DNA from: an uncultured Dorea sp.
Lineage (GTDB): Bacteria; Bacillota; Clostridia; Lachnospirales; Lachnospiraceae
DNA: 64,000 bases
Reading direction: 5' to 3'
Assembly: GCA_900543415.1 (NCBI GenBank)
Contig: UQRE01000001.1
Span: 62,001 to 126,000, forward strand
In this document: in pieces, positions 51,791 through 60,914 of the stretch
Position numbering within the stretch: the first letter of the stretch is position 1
Layout of the letters: each line of letters begins with the position of its first letter
Program-made: the position numbers and the translations under genes
The notes under the pieces: generated by a model
Told to the model about the DNA's origin: nothing
Database searches by the model: none
Seen by the model: the letters and a program-made list of their open reading frames with translations, nothing else

Positions 51791-53890
51791 ATGCAGGTGA
51801 GACCTGTTCTTGACCTTACAAAAGAATATGGACTTGTCCTTGACGGCGGCGGAGCAAGAGGCGCATACCAGATTGGTGCATGGAAAGCGCTTCGGGAAGC
51901 CGGTGTTAAGATTAAGGCTGTAGCAGGGACATCGGTGGGCGCTTTAAATGGCGCCCTTATTTGCATGGGTGACCTTGAGAAAGCAGAGACGATTTGGAGA
52001 GAAATGACATTTTCCACGGTGATGGATGTGGATGATGAAGAGATGGAAGGCTGGTTTTCCGGCGAGACATCTGTAAGGGATATTTTAAGGACGCTTTGGG
52101 AGAAGATTAAGGATGGCGGAGTAGATATTACGCCGCTTCGCAATTTGATCCACCAAGTGATCGACGAAGAAAAAATCAGAAATTGCGGAAAAGAATTTTG
52201 CTTGTCTACATTTTCACTGACAGACAAAAAAGAGCTGACGCTTAGTGTGGCAGATATAGAAGAGGGACTTCTGGAGGATTTTCTTCTTGCGAGCGCGTAT
52301 TTGATCGGGTTTAAGAATGAACCGCTCCATGGTAAGAAATATACGGACGGTGGAATTGCCAATAACGTGCCGGTAAATTCACTTCTGGAACGGGGCTATG
52401 AGGATTTGATCGTAGTGCGGATTCATGGACCGGGCTGGGAACAGAGGGTGAAATTGCCGGAGGACGGAACATTTTATGAGGTGTCTCCGCGGGTAAAACT
52501 CGGAAGTATCCTTGAATTTTCTACAAGGCGAAGCAGGCAGAATCTTACCATTGGATATTACGATATGAAGCGGGTATTGTATGGGCTGGAAGGACGGATC
52601 TACTATCTGGAGCAGACCCATGAGGATGATTATTACAGCAGGCTTCTGGAACCGTTAAAGGAGATTGAGAAAGCGGAGATCGCGTTTGTGCTCAAACTAT
52701 CCCTTGGAAATAACGATAAAGAACTGTACATGGGAATGCTGGAAGCTGCGGCAAAATTGCTGCGGATTCCCAAATATCGCATCTATACAGTTGACCAATT
52801 GTTTGAAATGGTATATAAAAAATATATAACTTTAGAGGATCAGATAAATTTGCCGCGCTTTGTGCACGTGCTGATGGAATTGAAAGAAGGAAATGAGATG
52901 AATTTAAAAGGAAGACATTTTTTGACACTGAAGGATTATACACCGGAAGAGATTTTGTATCTTGTGGATCTTGCGGCGGAATTGAAGGAGAAGAAGAAAA
53001 AAGGAATTGCCATCGATCATTATCGTGGTATGAATGTGGCGCTTATTTTTGAAAAGACGAGCACTCGGACAAGATGCTCTTTTGAGACGGCGGCGCACGA
53101 TATGGGAATGGGAACTACATACCTTGCTCCAAGCGCTTCTCAGATTGGTAAAAAAGAAAGTATCAAGGATACTGCGCGTGTGCTGGGAAGAATGTTTGAC
53201 GGTATTGAGTATCGGGGCTATGGTCAGGAGATTGTGGAAGAACTGGCAAAATATGCGGGGGTTCCGGTGTGGAATGGTTTGACGAATGAATATCATCCGA
53301 CACAGATGCTGGCAGATCTTCTTACAATCCGCGAACATTTTGGACGAATCAAAGGAATCCGTCTGGTGTATATGGGAGACGCCAGATATAATATGGGAAA
53401 TTCATTGATGATCGTCTGCGCGAAAATGGGAATGCATTTTACAGCATGTACTTCTAAAAATTATTTTCCGGAGCCGGAGCTTGTAGCGCTCTGTGAGGAA
53501 TATGCGAAAGAAAGCGGAGGAAGTATTACGCTTACAGAAGACGTAGAAAACGGAACAAAAGATGTAGATGTTATTTACACAGATGTATGGGTATCTATGG
53601 GAGAACCGGAAGAAATCTGGGCAGAGCGTATTAAAGAATTGCTTCCGTATAAAGTGACAAAAGAAGTTATGGACAATGCCGGTGAGTCGGCAATATTTCT
53701 TCATTGTCTGCCGGCGTATCATGATCTGGAGACCGGTGTTGGAAGAGAGATCAAAGAAAAGTTCGGACTGGATGATATTGAAGTGACGGACGAGGTGTTT
53801 GAATCTGAGAAATCAAAAGTCTTTGATGAGGCGGAAAACCGTATGCATACCATTAAGGCGGTTATGGTGGCAACACTTGGAGAACGGTAA
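51791..53890 (+). CDS. Patatin-like phospholipase fused in frame to ornithine carbamoyltransferase
   Basis: An uninterrupted 699-codon frame joining two unrelated enzymes. Residues 1-369 are a patatin-like lipase: YGLVLDGGGARGAYQIG (oxyanion loop), AVAGTSVGALNGA (nucleophile Ser) and YTDGGIANNVPV (catalytic Asp), then a C-terminal helical region. Residues 370-699 are a complete OTC. The expected stop between them is missing, while an internal ATG (52898) with GAAAGAAGG upstream could start OTC alone. The gene may yield a fusion, OTC only from the internal start, or both. The patatin start ATG 51791 has a GAGAGGGGG site. Confidence 0.85.
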   Translation: MQVRPVLDLTKEYGLVLDGGGARGAYQIGAWKALREAGVKIKAVAGTSVGALNGALICMGDLEKAETIWREMTFSTVMDVDDEEMEGWFSGETSVRDILRTLWEKIKDGGVDITPLRNLIHQVIDEEKIRNCGKEFCLSTFSLTDKKELTLSVADIEEGLLEDFLLASAYLIGFKNEPLHGKKYTDGGIANNVPVNSLLERGYEDLIVVRIHGPGWEQRVKLPEDGTFYEVSPRVKLGSILEFSTRRSRQNLTIGYYDMKRVLYGLEGRIYYLEQTHEDDYYSRLLEPLKEIEKAEIAFVLKLSLGNNDKELYMGMLEAAAKLLRIPKYRIYTVDQLFEMVYKKYITLEDQINLPRFVHVLMELKEGNEMNLKGRHFLTLKDYTPEEILYLVDLAAELKEKKKKGIAIDHYRGMNVALIFEKTSTRTRCSFETAAHDMGMGTTYLAPSASQIGKKESIKDTARVLGRMFDGIEYRGYGQEIVEELAKYAGVPVWNGLTNEYHPTQMLADLLTIREHFGRIKGIRLVYMGDARYNMGNSLMIVCAKMGMHFTACTSKNYFPEPELVALCEEYAKESGGSITLTEDVENGTKDVDVIYTDVWVSMGEPEEIWAERIKELLPYKVTKEVMDNAGESAIFLHCLPAYHDLETGVGREIKEKFGLDDIEVTDEVFESEKSKVFDEAENRMHTIKAVMVATLGER
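52898..53890 (+). CDS. argF: Ornithine carbamoyltransferase from an internal start
   Basis: OTC makes citrulline from ornithine and carbamoyl phosphate (arginine synthesis, or the reverse in arginine fermentation). From ATG 52898 the product is 330 residues, the normal family length, beginning MNLKGRHFLTLKDYTPEEI. Motifs: EKTSTRTRCSFE (carbamoyl-phosphate loop), HPTQMLADLLT, VYMGDARYNMGNS, YTDVWVSMGE (S-M-G ornithine loop) and FLHCLPAYH. The Shine-Dalgarno is 7 nt before this ATG and the N-terminus matches ordinary ArgF, so separate translation is likely. No other arg gene is adjacent. Confidence 0.88.
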   Translation: MNLKGRHFLTLKDYTPEEILYLVDLAAELKEKKKKGIAIDHYRGMNVALIFEKTSTRTRCSFETAAHDMGMGTTYLAPSASQIGKKESIKDTARVLGRMFDGIEYRGYGQEIVEELAKYAGVPVWNGLTNEYHPTQMLADLLTIREHFGRIKGIRLVYMGDARYNMGNSLMIVCAKMGMHFTACTSKNYFPEPELVALCEEYAKESGGSITLTEDVENGTKDVDVIYTDVWVSMGEPEEIWAERIKELLPYKVTKEVMDNAGESAIFLHCLPAYHDLETGVGREIKEKFGLDDIEVTDEVFESEKSKVFDEAENRMHTIKAVMVATLGER

Positions 53891-53901
53891 GGTAGAAATA
53901 A

Positions 53902-54882
53902 ATGAAGTCAGAGATTTTAAGATTGCTGAAGGAAAGCGATGATCATGTGTCGGGGCAGCAGTTGTGTGAGCGGTTTCAAGTGTCCAGAACTGCGGTCTGG
54001 AAGGTTGTGGATCAGTTAAAAAAAGAAGGATATGAGATTGAGGCGGTGCCACGGAAGGGGTACCGCCTTGTGGAGAGCCCGGACGTGCTGTCCGAAGCAG
54101 AATTGGAGAGTCTTCGAAGCACAAAGTGGGCAGGCAAATCCATTTTCGTTTTTAAGGAGACTGATTCCACCAATATTCAGGCCAAAGCAGGCGGAGAAAA
54201 AGGAGAGCCTCATGGTACCTTGTATGTGGCGGAAAGCCAGAGTGCAGGAAGAGGAAGACGGGGGAGAAGCTGGGAGTCTCCGGCAGCAGAGAGCATTTAC
54301 ATGAGCCTTTTGCTGCGTCCGGAGTTCCAGCCGGTGAAAGCGCCTATGCTTACGCTTGTTATGGCGCTTGCCGTGGCAAGGGCGCTTCGGGAACAGACCG
54401 GTGTCGATGTACAGATCAAATGGCCCAATGATCTTGTTGTACAGGGGCGGAAGATATGCGGGATTCTGACAGAGATGAGTACCGAGATGACGTGGATCAA
54501 TTACGTGGTGATCGGAATTGGTATCAACGTCAATCAAAATGAATTTCCGGAAGAGCTGAAAGACTGTGCTTCTTCACTGAAAATGGAAACCGGCAGGAGG
54601 TTCCAGCGCTCGCACCTGATCGCGGCAGTGATGGAGCATTTTGAAATGTATTATGAACAATTTTTGCAGGAGGGATCGCTTGCGGGACTTCGCAAGGAGT
54701 ATAATGAGTTGTTAGTCAACAAGGACAGACAGGTGAAGATTCTGGAACCCGGCAATCATTATGAAGCGTATGCGCTGGGAATCAATGATACGGGCGAGCT
54801 GATCGTGGAGAAGGAAGACGGAAGCGTGCAGAATATTTTCGCGGGGGAAGTGTCTGTGCGTGGAATTTACGGATATACATAA
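53902..54882 (+). CDS. birA: Bifunctional biotin ligase / biotin operon repressor
   Basis: 326 residues. N-terminal HTH_11 DNA-binding domain (1-60, VSGQQLCERFQVSRTAVWKV), catalytic domain (about 80-265) with KETDSTN, ESQSAGRGRRGRSWESP (biotinyl-AMP loop) and IKWPNDLVVQGRKICGIL, and a C-terminal SH3-like domain (about 270-326). It charges biotin carrier proteins and, having the HTH, probably also represses biotin genes. Start ATG 53902 has GGTAGAAAT upstream, 11 bp after argF. Confidence 0.95.
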   Translation: MKSEILRLLKESDDHVSGQQLCERFQVSRTAVWKVVDQLKKEGYEIEAVPRKGYRLVESPDVLSEAELESLRSTKWAGKSIFVFKETDSTNIQAKAGGEKGEPHGTLYVAESQSAGRGRRGRSWESPAAESIYMSLLLRPEFQPVKAPMLTLVMALAVARALREQTGVDVQIKWPNDLVVQGRKICGILTEMSTEMTWINYVVIGIGINVNQNEFPEELKDCASSLKMETGRRFQRSHLIAAVMEHFEMYYEQFLQEGSLAGLRKEYNELLVNKDRQVKILEPGNHYEAYALGINDTGELIVEKEDGSVQNIFAGEVSVRGIYGYT

Positions 54883-54898
54883 TAAATGGAGGAACTGA

Positions 54899-55228
54899 AT
54901 GTACGAAGAAAAGATTGTCCTTTGCGGGGCGAATTCATATGAAGAAAAATATTATCTCAACCCGGATTTCTCCGGATTGCCGGATCATATCAAAGACGAA
55001 CTTAAGATCATGTGTGTCTTGTATGTCAACGATGTGGGTGGAATATTGACACTTGTATACGAAGAAAATGGAGAACTGTGTTTTGAAGTAACGTCGGAGG
55101 AATTTGATCCGATGTTTGACGAGATTGGAAGTCAGCTCAAGATCAAAGAGCTTCAGCGGGACAAACAGGATCTGCTGCAGTCGCTTCAATTATACTATAA
55201 GGTGTTCTTCTTGGGAGAGGAACTGTAG
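54899..55228 (+). CDS. DUF6145-like conserved small protein
   Basis: 109 residues, acidic and soluble: MYEEKIVLCGANSYEEKYYL, then LPDHIKDELKIMCVLYVNDVGG and a C-terminal helix with LQRDKQDLLQSLQLYYKVFF. It is conserved between birA and coaX in related Lachnospiraceae; the function is unknown. GGAGGAACTGA precedes the ATG, and coaX begins 9 bp after the stop, so it is in the birA-coaX unit. Confidence 0.7.
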   Translation: MYEEKIVLCGANSYEEKYYLNPDFSGLPDHIKDELKIMCVLYVNDVGGILTLVYEENGELCFEVTSEEFDPMFDEIGSQLKIKELQRDKQDLLQSLQLYYKVFFLGEEL

Positions 55229-55237
55229 GAGGAAGAT

Positions 55238-56011
55238 ATGTTATTAGTCATAGATGTTGGAAATACTAATATAACACTTGGAATCTTTGACGGGGAAAAA
55301 GTGTCCGGTACATTTCGTATGAAGTCAAAACAGCCACGCACTTCCGATGAATACGGAATTATGCTTCGTGAACTGGTGGAACGTCACGGAGTAGCCGGAA
55401 AAGATATCCAAGATGTGATTATTGCATCCGTAGTACCGGATGTGATGCACTCTCTGGGAAGTGCAATTATTAAATATTTCGGAATTAAGCCGATGGTAGT
55501 GTCTGCCGGTATTAAAACAGGAATCCGCATCGTTACCGAGAATCCAAGGCAGGTAGGCGCTGACCGTATCGTCGATGCGGTGGCTGCATATACGTTATTT
55601 GGCGGACCTGTGATCGTAGTAGATTTCGGGACTGCCACCACTTACGATATCATCGGACCGGATGGAACCTTTGAAGCAGGCGTGATCGCTCCGGGAATCC
55701 GCACATCCGCACAGGCATTGTGGGGAGAGGCAGATATGCTTCCGGCGATAGAAATTAGAAAACCAGCATCAATCCTTGCAAAAGAGACCATCTCCAGTAT
55801 GCAGGGAGGACTCCTGTACGGACAGATCGGGCAGACCGAATACATTGTAAAAAGGTTAAAAGAAGAATCCGGCTACACGGACGCGAAAGTTGTAGCAACC
55901 GGCGGATTAGGGAAAATGATCGTATCCGACACAGATGTAGTGGATGTGTACGATCCGCAACTTACATTAAAAGGACTTAGGATTATATTTGAGAAAAATA
56001 AAAAACGTTAA
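55238..56011 (+). CDS. coaX: Type III pantothenate kinase
   Basis: 257 residues of the ASKHA fold: LLVIDVGNTNITLGIFDG (phosphate 1), ASVVPDVMHSL, NPRQVGADRIVDAVAAY with the catalytic Asp, VVDFGTATTYDII and GVIAPGIRTSAQALW, then VVATGGLGKMI (adenosine motif). It starts coenzyme A synthesis and, unlike CoaA, is not feedback inhibited by CoA. Immediately followed by a perfect hairpin. Confidence 0.95.
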   Translation: MLLVIDVGNTNITLGIFDGEKVSGTFRMKSKQPRTSDEYGIMLRELVERHGVAGKDIQDVIIASVVPDVMHSLGSAIIKYFGIKPMVVSAGIKTGIRIVTENPRQVGADRIVDAVAAYTLFGGPVIVVDFGTATTYDIIGPDGTFEAGVIAPGIRTSAQALWGEADMLPAIEIRKPASILAKETISSMQGGLLYGQIGQTEYIVKRLKEESGYTDAKVVATGGLGKMIVSDTDVVDVYDPQLTLKGLRIIFEKNKKR

Positions 56012-56021
56012 AAATTTAACT

Positions 56022-56056
56022 GGGGACGTAGCATTTTGCAAAAATGCTACGTCCCC
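56022..56056 (+). repeat. Perfect hairpin between coaX and dusB (GGGACGTAGC family)
   Basis: A 16-bp perfect stem (56022-56037 with 56041-56056) with a GCA loop. The core GGGACGTAGC.TTTT matches the rpsR hairpin at 28592-28632. There is no T run after it; instead the dusB Shine-Dalgarno AAGAGGTG follows at once, so it could shield translation or stop read-through. Confidence 0.8.
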
Positions 56057-56068
56057 AAGAGGTGTATC

Positions 56069-57025
56069 ATGAACATAGGAAACTTGAAACTTGACAACCC
56101 GTACATTCTTGCGCCGATGGCGGGAGTGACGGATCTTCCGTTCCGCCTGCTCTGTAAGGAACAAGGAGCAGGGCTTCTCTGTATGGAGATGATCAGCGCT
56201 AAGGCGCTGCTATATAAAAATAAAAATACGAAGGCGCTTCTAAAGATTCATCCGGAGGAGTATCCGGTTTCGCTGCAGCTCTTCGGCTCGGAGCCGGATG
56301 TGATCAGCGAGATTGCGAAAGAAATCGAGCCGCTTCCTTTTCAAGTGCTGGATATTAATATGGGATGCCCGGTGCCGAAGATTGTGAAAAATGGAGAGGG
56401 TTCTGCCCTTATGAATGATTCAAAACGGGTGTATGAGATTGTATCTAAGACAGCCAAGGCAACGAAGAAACCGGTAACGGTAAAGATTCGTAAGGGGTTC
56501 AATGATGAGTCGGTAAATGCGGTGGAAATTGCAAAGATCATTGAAGATGCAGGCGGTGCGGCAGTCGCTGTCCACGGGCGCACGAGAGAGCAGTATTATT
56601 CGGGAAAAGCAGATTGGGAGATTATCCGCAAGGTAAAAGAAGCGGTCTCGATTCCGGTCATCGGAAACGGAGATGTGACGAGCGGTGAACTTGCTGTGAA
56701 AATGCGGCAGGAGACAGGGTGTGACGGAGTGATGATCGGCAGAGGCGCACAGGGAAATCCGTGGATATTCTCAGAACTTCTTGAATATGAGAAGACGGGG
56801 ATTTTGCCCGAAAGACCGGATGCAAAGTCGATTCGGGAAACGATGCTTCGCCATGCCAAGCTTCTCATGGAATACAAAGGAGACTATATCGGCATCCGTG
56901 AAATGCGTAAGCATGTGGCATGGTATACAAAAGGAATGAAGGGGTCTTCCAAGCTGCGGGATGAGATTAATCGAGTAGAATCTTATGCAGAATTAGAAGA
57001 ACTATTGTATGAAAAAATCAATTAA
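56069..57025 (+). CDS. dusB: tRNA-dihydrouridine synthase DusB-like
   Basis: 318 residues, an FMN-dependent TIM barrel reducing uridines in tRNA. LAPMAGVTDLPFRLLCKEQG, MISAKALLYKNKNT, LDINMGCPVPKIVKNGEGSAL (with the catalytic Cys), VTVKIRKGFND, AVHGRTREQYYSGKADW and VIGNGDVTSG, DGVMIGRGAQGNPWIF are all present. ATG 56069 follows GAGGTG; the TTG at 56036 lies in the hairpin and is rejected. Confidence 0.94.
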   Translation: MNIGNLKLDNPYILAPMAGVTDLPFRLLCKEQGAGLLCMEMISAKALLYKNKNTKALLKIHPEEYPVSLQLFGSEPDVISEIAKEIEPLPFQVLDINMGCPVPKIVKNGEGSALMNDSKRVYEIVSKTAKATKKPVTVKIRKGFNDESVNAVEIAKIIEDAGGAAVAVHGRTREQYYSGKADWEIIRKVKEAVSIPVIGNGDVTSGELAVKMRQETGCDGVMIGRGAQGNPWIFSELLEYEKTGILPERPDAKSIRETMLRHAKLLMEYKGDYIGIREMRKHVAWYTKGMKGSSKLRDEINRVESYAELEELLYEKIN

Positions 57026-57038
57026 TGCGCAGGTAATA

Positions 57039-57091
57039 AAAAAGCCTTGTTTTACATATAATGAAGCAGTGTGTAAGACAAGGCTTTTTCC
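57039..57091 (+). terminator. Terminator of the birA-coaX-dusB unit
   Basis: AAAAAGCCTTGTTTTACA pairs with TGTAAGACAAGGCTTTTT around a 15-nt loop; symmetrical A/T ends make it bidirectional in form. Confidence 0.9.
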
Positions 57092-57124
57092 GCGCCGATT
57101 CAGCATCTAAAGTGGAAAAACAGG

Positions 57125-57153
57125 TTGACAGAGAGTGCCTTGTTATGTATAAT
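57125..57153 (+). promoter_or_regulatory. Consensus promoter of greA-lysS
   Basis: Perfect TTGACA (57125-57130), 17 bp, perfect TATAAT (57148-57153). The leader of about 100 nt before greA holds a short inverted-repeat-like stretch but nothing recognised. Confidence 0.85.
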
Positions 57154-57261
57154 AATGAAATTGTGAAAGTAGGTGTATTCGGCGTATTTTGGCGTCAGTA
57201 TACACTGGCGCTACACGCTTCAGATAGAGAAAGAAAGTAGAAAAAAGGAGCAGATAAGCAA

Positions 57262-57744
57262 ATGGTAGCAAAGAAGAGATTACTTACTTATGCAGGACTG
57301 AAAGCACTGGAAGATGAACTTGAGAATCTGAAAGTTGTAAAAAGAAAAGAAGTGGCAGGCAAGATCAAAGAAGCTAGAGAGCAGGGAGACTTGTCAGAGA
57401 ATGCAGAGTACGATGCAGCAAAAGATGAGCAGAGAGATATTGAAGCCAGAATCGAAGAACTGGAAGGAATCCTTAAAAACGCAGAAGTTGTTGTAGAGGA
57501 TGAAGTTGATTTTGATAAGATCAATGTAGGATGTACTGTAAAAGTATTTGACATTACATTTGACGAAGAGATGGAATTCAAGATTGTGGGATCTACAGAG
57601 GCGAACAGTCTGGAAGGCAAAATTTCCAACGAGTCTCCGGTAGGACAGGCATTGATCGGTAAATCAGTTGGCGACGTAGTAGAGGTTGAGACGCAGGCCG
57701 GAGTAATGGAATATAAGGTGTTAGACATCAGCCGTTCTCAATAA
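57262..57744 (+). CDS. greA: Transcription elongation factor GreA
   Basis: 160 residues. The N-terminal antiparallel coiled coil (1-75) carries LTYAGLKALEDELENLK and the tip KEAREQGDLSENAEYDAAK with the acidic D-x-x-E pair that stimulates RNA polymerase cleavage. The C-terminal FKBP-like domain ends with ESPVGQALIGKSVGDVVEV. It precedes lysS, a common order in Firmicutes. Confidence 0.96.
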   Translation: MVAKKRLLTYAGLKALEDELENLKVVKRKEVAGKIKEAREQGDLSENAEYDAAKDEQRDIEARIEELEGILKNAEVVVEDEVDFDKINVGCTVKVFDITFDEEMEFKIVGSTEANSLEGKISNESPVGQALIGKSVGDVVEVETQAGVMEYKVLDISRSQ

Positions 57745-57775
57745 GAAATGTATCTGAAAGGGAAAGGAGATAAAA

Positions 57776-59728
57776 ATGGGCGAACAGCAGAAAAACGTAC
57801 AGGAACAGGATGTTAATCAGTTGAGAAAGGTGCGCCGTGAGAAACTTGCGGATTTACAGAGCAACGGAAAAAATCCTTTCGAGATTACAAAATATGATGT
57901 GACCTGTCACGCACAGGACGTAAAAGATAATTATGAGGAAATGGAAGGAAAACACGTAAAACTGGCAGGACGTGTTATGCAGAAACGTGTGATGGGAAAA
58001 GCTTCCTTCTGTAATATCCTTGATCAGAGCGGAAATATCCAGTCTTATGTTGCAAGAGACAGCATCGGAGAAGAAGAATATAAAGATTTCAAAAAACTGG
58101 ATATCGGAGATATTGTCGGTCTGGAAGGTGAAGTATTTAAGACAAAGACCGGAGAGATTTCCATCCACGCATCAGCTGTAACACTTCTTTCCAAGAGTCT
58201 GCAGATTCTTCCTGAGAAATATCATGGACTGACCAATACAGATATGCGTTACCGTCAGAGATATGTAGATCTCATCATGAATATGGATGCGAGAAGTACA
58301 TTTATCAAACGTTCTAAGATCTTAAGCTCTATCAGAAGATACTTGGACGGACAGGGCTTCTTAGAGGTTGAGACGCCAATGCTGGTAAATAATGCCGGCG
58401 GAGCTGCAGCAAGACCGTTTGAGACACATTTTAATGCGTTGGGTGAAGACTTTAAGCTTCGTATTTCTCTGGAATTGTACCTTAAGAGACTGATTGTCGG
58501 CGGTATTGAGAAAGTATACGAGATTGGACGTGTGTTCCGTAATGAAGGACTGGACACAAGGCACAATCCTGAATTTACATTGATGGAGCTTTATCAGGCG
58601 TACACAGATTATAACGGAATGATGGATCTGACAGAGAACCTGTATCGGCATGTGGCACAGGAAGTTCTCGGAACAACAACCATCACATACAATGGTGTGG
58701 AAATGGATCTTGGAAAACCATTTGAAAGAATTACAATGGTAGATGCCGTTAAGAAATATGCAGGTGTTGACTGGAATGAGGTTAAGACTTTGAAAGAAGC
58801 AAGAGAGCTTGCCAAGGAACACCATGTAGAGTATGAAGAGAGACATAAAAAGGGCGATATCTTAAGCCTGTTCTTCGAAGAGTTTGCAGAAGAGCATTTG
58901 ATCCAGCCTACATTTGTAACAGATCATCCGATCGAGATTTCTCCGCTCACAAAGAAGAAACCGGAGAATCCAGAGTATGTAGAGCGTTTTGAGTTCTTCA
59001 TGAATGGATGGGAAATGGCAAATGCATATTCTGAGTTAAATGACCCGATCGACCAGAGAGAGCGTTTCAAAGCACAGGAAGAACTTCTTGCACAGGGAGA
59101 CGAAGAGGCGAACACAACAGACGAAGATTTCTTGAATGCACTTGAGATTGGTATGCCTCCGACAGGTGGTATCGGTTTCGGTATCGACAGAATGTGTATG
59201 CTTCTCTGTGACGAAGCGGCAATCCGTGACGTATTGCTCTTCCCGACAATGAAGAGCATGGGCACTGCAAAGAATGAAGCTAACAATGCTGCACAGTCTG
59301 CTCCGGTTGAAAAAACAGTGGAGAAAGCAATCGCTGAAGTGAAAGAAACATACGATTTCTCTAATGTAGAAGTGGAACCATTATTCAAAGATATGGTTGA
59401 TTTTGACACATTCAGCAAGTCAGATTTCCGTGCTGTAAAGGTAAAAGAATGTGAAGCAGTTCCAAAATCTAAGAAGCTTCTGAAGTTCGTATTAGACGAC
59501 GGAAGTGGCGAAGATCGTGTGATTTTAAGCGGAATTCACGATTATTACGAGCCAGAATTCTTAGTAGGAAAGACATTGCTTGCAATCACAAACCTTCCAC
59601 CACGTAAGATGATGGGAATTGATTCTTGCGGTATGATCATCTCCGCTACACACCTTGTAGAAGGAAAAGAAGGACTGAATGTTCTGATCTTGGATGACAA
59701 GATTCCGGCAGGAGCAAAACTGTACTAA
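57776..59728 (+). CDS. lysS: Lysyl-tRNA synthetase with C-terminal tRNA-binding domain
   Basis: 650 residues, longer than the usual 490-510. An N-terminal OB anticodon-binding domain (about 60-150) and a class II core (about 170-500) are clear: motif 2 GRVFRNEGLDTRHNPEFTLM and motif 3 GGIGFGIDRMCMLL. After a linker (about 510-540) comes an added EMAP/Trbp111-like tRNA-binding OB domain (about 545-650): FDTFSKSDFRAVKVKECEAV, SGEDRVILSGIHDYYEP and LANLPPRKMMG-like ITNLPPRKMMGIDSCGMII. The extra domain raises tRNA affinity in other synthetases. GGAAAGGAG precedes ATG 57776. Confidence 0.95.
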   Translation: MGEQQKNVQEQDVNQLRKVRREKLADLQSNGKNPFEITKYDVTCHAQDVKDNYEEMEGKHVKLAGRVMQKRVMGKASFCNILDQSGNIQSYVARDSIGEEEYKDFKKLDIGDIVGLEGEVFKTKTGEISIHASAVTLLSKSLQILPEKYHGLTNTDMRYRQRYVDLIMNMDARSTFIKRSKILSSIRRYLDGQGFLEVETPMLVNNAGGAAARPFETHFNALGEDFKLRISLELYLKRLIVGGIEKVYEIGRVFRNEGLDTRHNPEFTLMELYQAYTDYNGMMDLTENLYRHVAQEVLGTTTITYNGVEMDLGKPFERITMVDAVKKYAGVDWNEVKTLKEARELAKEHHVEYEERHKKGDILSLFFEEFAEEHLIQPTFVTDHPIEISPLTKKKPENPEYVERFEFFMNGWEMANAYSELNDPIDQRERFKAQEELLAQGDEEANTTDEDFLNALEIGMPPTGGIGFGIDRMCMLLCDEAAIRDVLLFPTMKSMGTAKNEANNAAQSAPVEKTVEKAIAEVKETYDFSNVEVEPLFKDMVDFDTFSKSDFRAVKVKECEAVPKSKKLLKFVLDDGSGEDRVILSGIHDYYEPEFLVGKTLLAITNLPPRKMMGIDSCGMIISATHLVEGKEGLNVLILDDKIPAGAKLY

Positions 59729-59748
59729 GTGAGTAAAAAACTTCGTAA

Positions 59749-59789
59749 TTTGACAACAAAAATTTTCTTTGACAACAATTTGACAACAA
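59749..59789. repeat. Three TTTGACAACAA direct repeats after lysS
   Basis: TTTGACAACAA starts at 59749, 59768 and 59779. Short direct repeats like these occur at the ends of integrated elements as integrase arm sites, but no integrase is present; a scar of a lost element is possible. Apart from these and the terminator, 59729-60221 has only short spurious frames. Confidence 0.45.
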
Positions 59790-59867
59790 ATTTGTATTCC
59801 AACATGAATCATCATGAAGAATGGTGATTAGTTGTCAGTAATACTACTCCAACAATATGGATTGTTG

Positions 59868-59914
59868 AGGGCACTTTTTGAAAGAAAAATCTTTCAGAGA
59901 GTGCCCTTTTTTAT
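59868..59914 (+). terminator. Terminator downstream of lysS
   Basis: AGGGCACT/AGTGCCCT with inner GAAAG/CTTTC pairing (59868-59907) and a T run. Confidence 0.8.
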
Positions 59915-60221
59915 TATATAAGAAAGTTCTTCGGATTTCAAAAGAACTTTACTCGTATTTTACATTTTTTTACATAAAGAAGATAGAGAACCATCTTTGA
60001 ATTTTAGTAAAATAAATTCGTAAATATTGTGTGGATGTATACTTGAAGTTTTGCGGAAGTATGTGTACAAATATAATCTCTCGGAATCTTGAGTGATTAT
60101 GATTGGCAACTGCAGAAATGTGTACTTTGAAAAGTAAATATGATTCGGAACAGAAAAAAGAACACAGAAAATAGACATAACTGTCGCTATGCCTGAAAAA
60201 TAGTGTATAATAGTTTAAGGA

Positions 60222-60914
60222 TTATGCCGCATTTAAAATCAACTTTCTCAGGGTGGATTCAAAGGGCAAATCCCAGGCATCCAAATGCTGTAGCATGAGG
60301 ATGTGATACAGGCGGCAGTACCACATCTTAGTTGAGCGGTGTCTGCCGCTTTCTAATTGAAAGTCTATTTTCTCACGTTTGTTTGAACGTTCAGCCGAAG
60401 TTCTGGCATTGTATTCCAGTTTCCATTCTTCACTGTCACGCGGTGGGAAATTGATCAGTCTGGGAATATCTTTCATCGCAAGATGAACCGTTCTCCCATA
60501 TTTGGAGTCTGAGCAGGGAGTGCTACAGGAGCATCCATATTTACGGCTGGCAAGTGGACAACGGAACTTTAACCTTGCTTTGGAAGGTTCAGAACCATCG
60601 TGGTTCATTTTCCGACCTGCTTTGCAGATGGGAACACCATCTTTACCAATGGTAAAATCATCCTTATATTTCATACTGATTCCACGCTTTTCATTTAAAT
60701 CAATAAATGGCTGGATATTGTTTTCACGGCAATACAGGTAGTAAGACATAGCATCATGTGCAGAATCCAAAAGCCATTTTCTGACATGAAAATCAGGAAG
60801 AAAAGATTTGAAACGAAAATAAGTTTCTAAAAATCCATGAGAATCATGCTTGGATGCCGGATTCAGTAAAGGAAATATGGGAAGGTCACTTTCCGAGTTT
60901 GCAGCAATCAGCAT
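60222..60914 (-). pseudogene. Transposase C-terminal part
   Basis: 230 residues from a start-like ATG that is really internal (MLIAANSESDLPIF). It contains the later catalytic region, a Cys-rich stretch RKYGCSCSTPCSDSKYG, and the C-terminal AERSNKREKIDFQLESGRHR with the conserved R-x-E-R-x-x-x-R-like Arg/Lys helix of DDE transposases, then LYHILMLQHLDAW. Not translated on its own in a useful way; see the whole element. Confidence 0.7.

Noticed and set aside
59960..60178. 72-codon minus-strand frame in the lysS downstream gap
   Set aside because: No ribosome binding site, AT-driven composition and no family resemblance.
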